From contig JADGCR010000002.1 in NCBI GenBank assembly GCA_015228895.1, forward strand, positions 1 through 39,001: a stretch of 39,001 bases of DNA, written 5' to 3'. The notes under the pieces are model-generated. The model saw only the letters and a list, made by a program, of their open reading frames with translations, was not told where the DNA came from and did no database searches. The DNA is from Magnetococcales bacterium (lineage in GTDB: Bacteria; Pseudomonadota; Magnetococcia; Magnetococcales; Magnetaquicoccaceae). Shown in pieces: positions 17,214-23,904 of the stretch (position 1 is the stretch's first letter; the number at the start of each line of letters is the position of its first letter). A program made the translations under genes and the position numbers.

Positions 17214-18026
17214 ATGGTTTTTCTGCAACGACTGCTGCTGGTGTTCTTGTTGGGATCGGGTTCCGAGGGGTGGGCCGACGCCTTGATTCTGACCCATGGC
17301 TATTTCAGCGGGGATGAGGCGTGGGTGCAGAGCGGCGTGACCGGGGAGCTGCAATCCGCCGGCTGGGAGCCCGGGGGGAGCGTGCGGGCCACGGCGCGGG
17401 GGATTGAGTTTCGACCCGCGACGCAGGGGATCGCCAGGCGGGCTTATTATCTGGTGGACCTGCCTTCCGAAGCCCCTCTGGTCATGCAGGCGCAGCAGTT
17501 CAAGGAGGCGGTGCAGGCGGTCAGGAAGCAGCGTGGCGCTGATCGCATTGTCCTGATTGGTCATTCCGCCGGTGGTGTGGTGGCGCGTCTGGCCATGGTG
17601 CGTGATCCGGGAATGGCCATTGATGGTTTGATCACCATCGCCGCGCCCCATTTGGGGACCGACAAGGCCGAGATGGTGGGGTTGTTGGCCTCGACTCCGT
17701 TGTCCATGGTGGCTCCCATGATGGGCGCGGACACCTTGAATCGCTCCAGGCAGTTGTATGATGACCTGGTTCGGGAGCGTCCCGGCAGTTTTCTTTACTG
17801 GCTGAATCGTCAGCCCCACCCCAAGGCGCGTTATTTTTCCCTGATCCGTCGGGATGCGTTTGTCTTTTTCGGGGACAACACCGTCCCCGCCTGGAGTCAG
17901 GACATGGGCAAGGTGGCGGCCTTGAAGGAGGTGGCCAAATCCGCGACTTCCGGGAGCGACCACGCCTTGGAACGGCAGGACGGCGTGGAACTGGCGCGGA
18001 TTCTGGGGGAGTGGTTGCACGATTGA
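17214..18026 (+). CDS. Exported alpha/beta hydrolase (lipase/esterase-like)
   Basis: 270 residues. The first about 21 residues are hydrophobic with a basic start (MVFLQRLLLVFLLGS), a likely signal peptide. The fold is marked by the early strand ILTHGYF, the nucleophile elbow GHSAG with S118, and a late acid/histidine pair that is probably D221 (FFGDNTVP) and H250 (GSDHAL). These form a plausible catalytic triad of a triacylglycerol lipase/PGAP1-like esterase. The substrate is unknown. The GGAGG ribosome site fits ATG 17214; an out-of-frame ATG at 17210 is not used. It converges on phaC, with a terminator-like hairpin between them. Confidence 0.85.
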   Translation: MVFLQRLLLVFLLGSGSEGWADALILTHGYFSGDEAWVQSGVTGELQSAGWEPGGSVRATARGIEFRPATQGIARRAYYLVDLPSEAPLVMQAQQFKEAVQAVRKQRGADRIVLIGHSAGGVVARLAMVRDPGMAIDGLITIAAPHLGTDKAEMVGLLASTPLSMVAPMMGADTLNRSRQLYDDLVRERPGSFLYWLNRQPHPKARYFSLIRRDAFVFFGDNTVPAWSQDMGKVAALKEVAKSATSGSDHALERQDGVELARILGEWLHD

Positions 18027-18087
18027 TGGATGCGGCAAGGAGGGGCATCGAGGCGATCGATGCGGGTTCCCTCCTGGATGGGATGGC

Positions 18088-18124
18088 TCAAGAAACCGGG
18101 GGATTGCTCCCCCAGAGTTCTTGA
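18088..18124. terminator. Hairpin between converging hydrolase and phaC genes
   Basis: Nested stems TCAAGAA/TTCTTGA (18088-18094 with 18118-18124) and GGGGG/CCCCC (18098-18102 with 18109-18113). T tracts on both sides are poor, so efficiency is uncertain. Its place between two converging genes supports a terminator role. Confidence 0.5.
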
Positions 18125-18133
18125 TTCAAAAAA

Positions 18134-19198
18134 TCAACCGCGCTCTTTCAGCCAGTTGGCGATGGCGGGCGGGACTTCAGCCTGGGAACGACCGCTGACG
18201 TACAGGCCGATGTGACCACCATTGAAGGCCACTTCCTTGTAATCCGAACTGCCGACGTATTTTTTCAACGCCTTGGAGGCGTCCGGGGGCACCAGGTGAT
18301 CCTTGGTGGCGTAGACGTTGAGGACCGGCATGGTGATGTTGGCCAGATCCACCCGCTGTTCGCCGATCCGCACCACACCCTTGATCAAACCGTTTCTTTG
18401 GAAGAAATCCTTCAGAAACTGCCGGAACGCCTCTCCCACCTGATCCGGAGAGTCGAAGATCCATTTCTCCATGCGCATGAAGTTCTTCAGTTTGACCGGC
18501 TCGTCCAACAGATCCACCATGTCCAGATACTTTTGACCCGTCAACCGGAACGGATTCATGGACAGGAAGGTGAGATTCAACAGATCTCCCGGAATGTTCC
18601 CCAGGGTATCCACCAGCAGGTCGATGTCCACACCCTGCGCCCAGAGACTCAGCAGATTGTCCGGGGTGTGAAAATCCACCGGGGTGACCATGGTGACCAG
18701 ATTGCGTACCCGGTCGGGATGCAACGCGCTGAAACAGAGGGAAAAGGTTCCGCCCTGACAGATTCCCAGAACGTTGATCCGGTAGATGTCGTGCTTGTTG
18801 CGAATGAAATCCGCGCTCCGCTTGATGTAGCCGTTGATGTAGTCATCCAGATTCATGTAGCGGTCCGAGGCGTCCGGATAACCCCAGTCGATGAGGTAGA
18901 CATCCATGCCTTCGTCCAGCAGACCACGGATCATGGAACGGTCCTCCTGGAGATCGGCCATGTAGGGGCGATTGACCAGGGCGTACACCACCAGAATGGG
19001 CACCCGATGGGGGGTTTCCACGCGGGGGGTGAAATGATACAGCGTCATCTTGTCTTCGCGATAGACCGCTTCCTTGGCGCTCACACCAGACTCGATTGGC
19101 CCCACTTCGGTGAATGTCTTGACTCCCGCCGCGAGTTTCTTGTTGAAGCGGGCCAGCTCCTCCACCGCCTTTTCAGGATTCATGGTGAATGGAAACAT
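18134..19198 (-). CDS. phaC: Class III polyhydroxyalkanoate synthase, subunit PhaC
   Basis: 354 residues, the size of the short PhaC of class III synthases (class I enzymes have about 600). It polymerises 3-hydroxybutyryl-CoA on the surface of PHB granules. The lipase-like box is GICQGG with the catalytic cysteine C147; D300 in YATKDHLVPP and H329 in NGGHIGLYV complete the triad, closely matching the positions known for Allochromatium PhaC. It needs PhaE, encoded 3 bp upstream. It is the last gene of the minus-strand phaA-phaB-phaR-phasin-phaE-phaC locus. Confidence 0.96.
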   Translation of the reverse strand: MFPFTMNPEKAVEELARFNKKLAAGVKTFTEVGPIESGVSAKEAVYREDKMTLYHFTPRVETPHRVPILVVYALVNRPYMADLQEDRSMIRGLLDEGMDVYLIDWGYPDASDRYMNLDDYINGYIKRSADFIRNKHDIYRINVLGICQGGTFSLCFSALHPDRVRNLVTMVTPVDFHTPDNLLSLWAQGVDIDLLVDTLGNIPGDLLNLTFLSMNPFRLTGQKYLDMVDLLDEPVKLKNFMRMEKWIFDSPDQVGEAFRQFLKDFFQRNGLIKGVVRIGEQRVDLANITMPVLNVYATKDHLVPPDASKALKKYVGSSDYKEVAFNGGHIGLYVSGRSQAEVPPAIANWLKERG

Positions 19199-19201
19199 GG
19201 A

Positions 19202-20434
19202 TTATTCTCCTTTCTGGGCGCTGGCGGTTTGGGGTCTGTTCCCCGCGCGTACCGGCTTTTTGATGGCTGATCTCTCCGTGGCGCCGTCCGTGGGGGAGTC
19301 CAACGGGGCGGCATGCAACGACTCCTGAAACTGTTTTTTCACTTCGGCCAACTCCTCCCGCAGACGCCGCACACCCAGTTTTTCCATATCGTCGCGCAGG
19401 GCGTTGAGGTCGGCGGTGGTGTCCTTGGCGCGCAACTCCTGGATTTCGTCCTCCAGGGCCTGCACCCGCCGTCTCAGGGAGGTGATCTGCTTGTGGGCCG
19501 AGTCCAACTCCCGTCGCGTGGGCATGTTCATGGTGGCCAAACCGTCGTCCACCATGCCGCCCATGTGCTGCCGTACCCGCACCAAAGCGTTCATCATGCG
19601 GGCGTTGAGTGCGTTGAACTCCTTGCTGGTCACCGCTTCGGCGTTGGCCTCCTCGCTGCAATCCACCCACAGCACGTAAAGATCACGCATGGTCTGCAAG
19701 GGTTTGTTCTCGGCGGCCAGTTCCAGCAGTTTGCGATGCAGCAAATCCAGGGCCCGGTTGTTGGCCTTGGTCATGAAAACCTGAAACTCCTCCGAAGCCT
19801 TGCGGTACTCCAGACCCAGGCGCATCCCTTCTTGCATCTTCTCCTGTTTTTCCCGGTTGTAACCCAGGCCGGGCATGGAGAGAAACTTGTTCATCATCTC
19901 TTCCATGGACTGGCCTGTCAGCATGGAACGCATGATATCGTTTGAAAAAGCCGGATTGGTGGTCAGAAAGTCATTCCACGCCTTCATGGGGCGGTTCCAG
20001 AGAGCGGCAAGATCCTCGTTGTTGCCCATGTTGCCCATGTTGCCCATGGGGTTCAAACCACCCAAAAACGAGTTGCCGGATTTGGTGAACAGCTCTTTGG
20101 CGTTCTGGATGATCTTGTCCAACTGAGAGGTCCACTCCGAACCGGGGTTGACCCCTTCCGGAAGATTTTGAAAGGTTTTGAACACCTCGCGACCCATGCG
20201 CATGAAGCTTTCCATGGCGGACATGGCGTGTCGCATGGCGGCGGCTTCCGGGGTTTGGGGGGAGGAGATTCCTGGCCAGCGGCTCATGCCTTCACGGAAA
20301 AAATTCATCGGATTGTCGGTTTGAAAATTTTTCGCCCAGGAATTTTGCGTGACGTCCGACCAGTCTTCCCAGATTTTTTTCTGGAGATCGTTCCACCCTG
20401 TCATCCAGTCGGTGGAAAAGGGATTTTTGTCCAT
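19202..20434 (-). CDS. phaE: Class III polyhydroxyalkanoate synthase, subunit PhaE
   Basis: 410 residues from ATG 20434, which follows AAGGAG. An in-frame TTG at 20440 would add two residues. PhaE has no catalytic motif of its own; it pairs with PhaC and is required for activity and granule localisation. The middle part (MPGLGYNREKQEKMQEGMRL, then EFQVFMTKANNRAL) and the block YVLWVDCSEEANAE match the PhaE family. The C-terminal third is coiled-coil-like (LRRRVQALEDEIQELR) and ends in a charged, Pro-containing tail. An Asn/Met/Gly stretch near residues 130-140 is encoded by a 9-bp tandem repeat. Confidence 0.92.
   Translation of the reverse strand: MDKNPFSTDWMTGWNDLQKKIWEDWSDVTQNSWAKNFQTDNPMNFFREGMSRWPGISSPQTPEAAAMRHAMSAMESFMRMGREVFKTFQNLPEGVNPGSEWTSQLDKIIQNAKELFTKSGNSFLGGLNPMGNMGNMGNNEDLAALWNRPMKAWNDFLTTNPAFSNDIMRSMLTGQSMEEMMNKFLSMPGLGYNREKQEKMQEGMRLGLEYRKASEEFQVFMTKANNRALDLLHRKLLELAAENKPLQTMRDLYVLWVDCSEEANAEAVTSKEFNALNARMMNALVRVRQHMGGMVDDGLATMNMPTRRELDSAHKQITSLRRRVQALEDEIQELRAKDTTADLNALRDDMEKLGVRRLREELAEVKKQFQESLHAAPLDSPTDGATERSAIKKPVRAGNRPQTASAQKGE
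20022..20048. repeat. Three perfect copies of a 9-bp repeat within phaE
   Basis: TTGCCCATG is repeated three times head to tail. In phaE sense it encodes the tripeptide MGN three times. Copy number could vary without changing the frame. Confidence 0.9.
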
Positions 20435-20596
20435 GTGCAACTCCTTCGATGCGGGTCAGTCAGGAAAAATTCGTTTGTGCTCGTTGACGCGAGCTGAACA
20501 GGAGAGTGACGCTCTTTTCGAGACCATCCCTTGGCTTGGTGCTTCGTCGCGGAAGTATTGCCGACCACCCATGTCTGCATCCCGGACTTGAATTGG

Positions 20597-20616
20597 ACGG
20601 CGCATCCCTGCGCCGT
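20597..20616. terminator. Hairpin downstream of phasin gene
   Basis: A perfect 8-bp stem ACGGCGCA/TGCGCCGT with a 4-base loop lies 83 bp beyond the phasin stop (minus strand), in the 265-bp gap before phaE. No T run follows. It might limit or stabilise the phasin message relative to phaE-phaC. Confidence 0.35.
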
Positions 20617-20699
20617 TGCAACGGGGCTGTTTGTTTCCCCCACCTCCTCGCAAGAGCGCTGAGGTCGCCCCGCAAACCGGTTTGGTAACGATCGAACGT

Positions 20700-21059
20700 T
20701 TATTCCAGACCGGCCTTGGCTTCTTCCACGAGTTTGGTGATGTTCTTCTCGATCAGATCCTTGAGTTCGTTTTGTCCCTGGGTCAGGACATCCATGGTGC
20801 GTTTGGCGTTGTCCACCATCATTTTGCCCAGATTGGTCGCGATGTCGGCCTGGGTGGAAACCGCTTCCTGGATGGTCTTGGCAGAACTCAACTCTTTGAG
20901 CTGTTTGGCTCCGGCGGTGATGAAGCCTTCCGCCGCTTCCAGTTGCTGCTTGGTCAACTCTTGCACGGTGCGGTCATTGATTTTTTGCAGATCGGAGATG
21001 GAATCCATCATTTTTTTGGTCAATTCCGTCATGCGTTCAGCAACCTTATTGTTGTCCAT
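20700..21059 (-). CDS. Phasin family protein
   Basis: 119 residues, entirely helical in character, with regular amphipathic heptads (TKKMMDSISDLQKINDRTVQ, and LKELSSAKTIQEAVSTQADI). Phasins coat PHB granules and keep them small. The motif region with ELTKQQLEAAEGFI and the C-terminal LIEKNITKLVEEAKAG fits the phasin_2 family. The gene lies between phaR and phaE and has its own promoter with an operator-like dyad, matching known PhaR-controlled phasins. Ribosome site AAAGGA is about 9 bases before the ATG. phaP is a plausible symbol but the family has several members. Confidence 0.88.
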   Translation of the reverse strand: MDNNKVAERMTELTKKMMDSISDLQKINDRTVQELTKQQLEAAEGFITAGAKQLKELSSAKTIQEAVSTQADIATNLGKMMVDNAKRTMDVLTQGQNELKDLIEKNITKLVEEAKAGLE

Positions 21060-21101
21060 GTGTGTGGTCCTTTCTGGTTGGATTCACGTTTCGTTGCAAT
21101 C

Positions 21102-21132
21102 TGCTGCAATGCAACAATGGTGCAGTGCAGCA
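21102..21132. promoter_or_regulatory. Candidate PhaR operator: TGC-rich dyad at the phasin promoter
   Basis: TGCTGCAATGCA (21102-21113) and TGCAGTGCAGCA (21121-21132) form an inverted repeat with 11 of 12 pairs matching and a 7-base spacer. The right arm overlaps the -10 box of the phasin promoter. PhaR of Paracoccus and Rhodobacter is known to bind TGC-rich palindromes in front of phasin genes, and phaR lies directly upstream. The fit is inferred from position and sequence. Confidence 0.65.
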
Positions 21133-21157
21133 TAAAGGAACGTTCAGGGAGTGTCAA
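21129..21157 (-). promoter_or_regulatory. Sigma-70-type promoter of the phasin gene
   Basis: On the minus strand TTGACA (21157-21152), a 17-base spacer and TATGCT (21134-21129). It gives a leader of about 60 bases. The -10 box lies within the dyad described at 21102-21132, so a bound repressor would block polymerase. Confidence 0.7.
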
Positions 21158-21202
21158 TTCTTTTTTTGCTGAATCATTAAAAAAATTCAGCCGCTTTGTT
21201 CA

Positions 21203-21670
21203 TCAGGGTGTTTCGTCGGGCTTTTCCGGTTTGGCGGCACTCAGGGAGAGGGTGAAAAAGCTCTCTTGCAGGGAGTTCCACATTTCCAGGTTGCGCCGTC
21301 CCATTTCGGTCATCAGGAGCAGTGGGTCCGGTGCGGAGGCGAAACGGTTTTTTTGATCCATGAAAATGTCCAGGCTCTGTTTCATCCATTCGCCGAGGGC
21401 GCCCTGCAGGGCGTCCCCATAGAAGCGGATGATCAGTTGCAGGACATCGGAATCGAAGACCGGCCGTCCCTTGTCCTCCTGTTCGCTGATGATCTGCAAC
21501 AGGATCAGGCGCGTCAGGTCCGCGCCGGTGCGGTTGTCCACCACCTGGAAGGGGATGCGGTTCATGACCAGATCCTGCACCCCTTCCAGGGTGATGTAAG
21601 CCGACTGTTCCGTGTCATACAGGCGTCGGTTGGCGTATTTTTTGATGATGCGAACCGGTGTCTCATCCAT
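21203..21670 (-). CDS. phaR: PHB synthesis regulator PhaR
   Basis: 155-residue repressor. Its N-terminal PHB_acc_N domain (RIIKKYANRRLYDTEQSAYI, residues 7-26, then LEGVQDLV) is the DNA-binding module, and the following part (LLQIISEQEDKGRPVFDSDVL, then FYGDALQGALGEWM) is the PHB accumulation domain that senses nascent PHB. In known systems PhaR represses phasin and its own gene until PHB is present and titrates it onto granules. The start at 21670 gives the typical MDETPVRIIKKY opening. It lies 38 bp after phaB and 143 bp before phasin, with an operator-like dyad between. Confidence 0.93.
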   Translation of the reverse strand: MDETPVRIIKKYANRRLYDTEQSAYITLEGVQDLVMNRIPFQVVDNRTGADLTRLILLQIISEQEDKGRPVFDSDVLQLIIRFYGDALQGALGEWMKQSLDIFMDQKNRFASAPDPLLLMTEMGRRNLEMWNSLQESFFTLSLSAAKPEKPDETP

Positions 21671-21708
21671 GACAAAAAAGGCGCCTCCCGAACGCTTGCT
21701 TATTGTTA

Positions 21709-22455
21709 TCAGTGGATGAACTGTCCACCGTTGATGTCGATGTTGGCCCCGGTGATGAAGCCGGACTTCTCGGAGGCCAGGAAAGCCACCACCCGCGCGA
21801 TTTCCCAGGGTTCCGCCAGACGACCCGCCGGAATTTGCGCGATGATGGTTTGCAGCACCTCTTCCCGGATTTTGCGCACCATTTCCGTGCCCACATACCC
21901 TGGGCTGACGGTGTTGACCGTCACGCCCTTGCGGATCCCTTCCTGGGCCACGGCCATGGTGAAGCCGTGCATGCCCGCCTTGGCCGCCGAATAGTTGGCC
22001 TGACCGAACTGACCTTTCTGGCCGTTGATGGACGAGATGTTGACGATGCGACCATAACCCCGATCCAGCATGCCGGGGAAGACCTGGCGGGTCATGTTGA
22101 AAACGCTGTCCAGATTGACGCGCAACACCTGATCCCATTGCTCGTGGGTCATTTTCTTCAGCACGCTGTCGCGGGTGATGCCGGCGCAGTTGACCAGAAT
22201 CTCCACGGGTCCCACTTCGCTCTCGATTTTTTCCACCGCCTGTTTGCAGGATTCGAAATCGGCGACGTCGGCTTCGTAGACCTTGATGTCCATGCCTGCG
22301 TCCTGCAGATTTTTCTTCCACTGGTCCAGATTGGGACATTCAAAGACCGGGGCGCAGGTGGTGACCACCCGATAGCCTTCCCGGTGCAAAGTCTTGCAGA
22401 TTTCCGTGCCGATCCCGCCGGGACCGCCTGTCACCAATGCCACTTTTCCACTCAT
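21709..22455 (-). CDS. phaB: Acetoacetyl-CoA reductase
   Basis: 248-residue short-chain dehydrogenase that reduces acetoacetyl-CoA to (R)-3-hydroxybutyryl-CoA, usually with NADPH. The nucleotide-binding loop TGGPGGIG is at 9-16, NAG-type NCAG at 89-92, and the catalytic Tyr155 and Lys159 in YSAAK, with Ser141/142 upstream. The block QKGQFGQANYSAAKAGMHGF is characteristic of PhaB. Start supported by AAGGAG. It lies 40 bp downstream of phaA and is followed by phaR. Confidence 0.95.
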   Translation of the reverse strand: MSGKVALVTGGPGGIGTEICKTLHREGYRVVTTCAPVFECPNLDQWKKNLQDAGMDIKVYEADVADFESCKQAVEKIESEVGPVEILVNCAGITRDSVLKKMTHEQWDQVLRVNLDSVFNMTRQVFPGMLDRGYGRIVNISSINGQKGQFGQANYSAAKAGMHGFTMAVAQEGIRKGVTVNTVSPGYVGTEMVRKIREEVLQTIIAQIPAGRLAEPWEIARVVAFLASEKSGFITGANIDINGGQFIH

Positions 22456-22495
22456 GGGTGTTTCTCCTTGGTTTGATTGAGCCAGCTTTCAGTTG

Positions 22496-23674
22496 TTACC
22501 GTTCCACCGCCATGGCCACGCCCATGCCACCACCGATGCACAGTGTGGCCAGGCCTTTTTTCAGGTTGCGTTTTTCCATTTCGTGCAACAGGGTCACCAG
22601 AATCCGGGCGCCGGAGGCGCCGATGGGGTGTCCCAGGGCGATGGCGCCCCCGTTGACGTTGATTTTGGACAGATCCCAGCCCAGTTCCTTGTTGACGGAC
22701 ATGGCCTGGGCGGCGAAGGCTTCGTTGGCCTCGATGAGGTCCAGGTCGTCCACGGTCCAGCCGGCCTTTTCCAGACATTTTCTGACCGCCGGGATGGGGC
22801 CGGTTCCCATGATTTTGGGATCCACGCCCGCGCTGGCGTAGGCGACCACCCGACCCATGGATTTCAGGCCCAGTTGGTCCGCCAGGGAGCGGGCCATGAC
22901 CACCACGGCCGCGGCCCCGTCGTTGATGCCGGAGGCGTTGCCGGCGGAGACGGTGCCGGCCTTGTCGAAGGCGGGTGGCACCTTGGCCAGGGATTCAGCC
23001 GTGGTGCCGGCCCGTGGGAATTCATCCGTGGTGAAAAAGGTGGAGGGGGCTTTGCGCTGTTTGATTTCCACCGGGATGATCTCTTCGTTGAAGCGTCCCG
23101 CTTGCTGGGCCGCTTCGGTTTTCTGCTGGGAGGAGGCCGCGAAGGCGTCCTGGTCGGCGCGGGAGAAGGCGTACTGCCTGGCGATGTTTTCCGCGGTGAC
23201 GCCCATGTGATAATCGTTGAAGGCGTCCCACAGGCCATCGCTGATCATGGTGTCGTTGAGTTTCCACTCGCCCATTTTGGTGCCGGACCGGGAGTTGGGC
23301 ACCGAGTGGGGGGAGGCGCTCATGTTCTCCTGGCCCCCGGCGATGACGGTTCTGGCGTCGCCGCAACGAATGGCCTGGGCCGCCAGGGCCACGGCCTTGA
23401 GTCCGCTGCCGCACACCTTGTTGATGGTCATGGCGGGGGTGGTGATGGGCAGGCCGGCGGCCAAAGTGGTTTGGCGGGCCGGATTCTGGCCGACGCCGGC
23501 GGTCAGGACCTGACCGAGAATCACTTCGTCGATCTGTTCCGGTTTCAGACCGCTTTTTTCCATGAGACCCTTGAGCACCACGGCTCCCAGTTCGCTGGCG
23601 GGTACTCCGGCCAGTGTCCCCAGAAATTTGCCGATGGCGGTGCGTCCGGCAGCGACGATGACGACGTCCTCCAT
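22496..23674 (-). CDS. phaA: Acetyl-CoA acetyltransferase (beta-ketothiolase)
   Basis: 392-residue thiolase condensing two acetyl-CoA to acetoacetyl-CoA, the first step of PHB synthesis. The acyl-accepting cysteine is C88 in [10 protein letters not shown]; the C-terminal motif [15 protein letters not shown] carries the active-site histidine, and CIGGGMGVA holds the second catalytic cysteine near 378. The start at 23674 has AAGGAGAAG upstream; an in-frame ATG at 23719 would add 15 residues. It is first in the pha locus and divergent from the sensor kinase gene at 23905. Confidence 0.96.
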   Translation of the reverse strand: MEDVVIVAAGRTAIGKFLGTLAGVPASELGAVVLKGLMEKSGLKPEQIDEVILGQVLTAGVGQNPARQTTLAAGLPITTPAMTINKVCGSGLKAVALAAQAIRCGDARTVIAGGQENMSASPHSVPNSRSGTKMGEWKLNDTMISDGLWDAFNDYHMGVTAENIARQYAFSRADQDAFAASSQQKTEAAQQAGRFNEEIIPVEIKQRKAPSTFFTTDEFPRAGTTAESLAKVPPAFDKAGTVSAGNASGINDGAAAVVVMARSLADQLGLKSMGRVVAYASAGVDPKIMGTGPIPAVRKCLEKAGWTVDDLDLIEANEAFAAQAMSVNKELGWDLSKINVNGGAIALGHPIGASGARILVTLLHEMEKRNLKKGLATLCIGGGMGVAMAVER

Positions 23675-23844
23675 GCTCTGCTTCTCCTTCTCTTCTAAAG
23701 TGACTGATAGAGTCGGCACTTAAATAGGGCGTGCCAGATTTTTGAGTAAGTTATGTTAATTACCTCTTTTCCCGCCGTTTGAAAAGGGAATGCCGTCGTT
23801 TGGGGGATTTTTGTGTGATTTTTTCATGTCACGAGTCGAAGTTG

Positions 23845-23853
23845 TGCTATATT
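23845..23853 (+). promoter_or_regulatory. Candidate extended -10 promoter for the hybrid kinase gene
   Basis: TGCTATATT fits the extended -10 pattern TGnTATAAT with one mismatch. No good -35 box is present, as tolerated by extended -10 promoters. It would start transcription about 45 bases before the ATG at 23905. Confidence 0.4.
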
Positions 23854-23904
23854 CGGTCCGTCCCTCCGCAGTGCTTCTCCATTCAACCAATCAAGGGCGG
23901 GCGT

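Noticed and set aside
17210..17317. Alternative ATG at 17210 in a different frame from the hydrolase
   Set aside because: The frame ends after a short run and lacks hydrolase features; the ATG at 17214 gives the signal peptide and GHSAG motif.
21168..21191. Inverted repeat GCTGAAT/ATTCAGC downstream of phaR
   Set aside because: A T-rich tail is missing on the minus strand (A tract instead), so it does not look like an intrinsic terminator of phaR; kept only as a weak hairpin.
23700..23760. Apparent sigma-54 promoter (TGGCACG) upstream of phaA
   Set aside because: The -24 GG element looks right, but the -12 position has TT instead of GC at the required distance, so sigma-54 binding is not supported.
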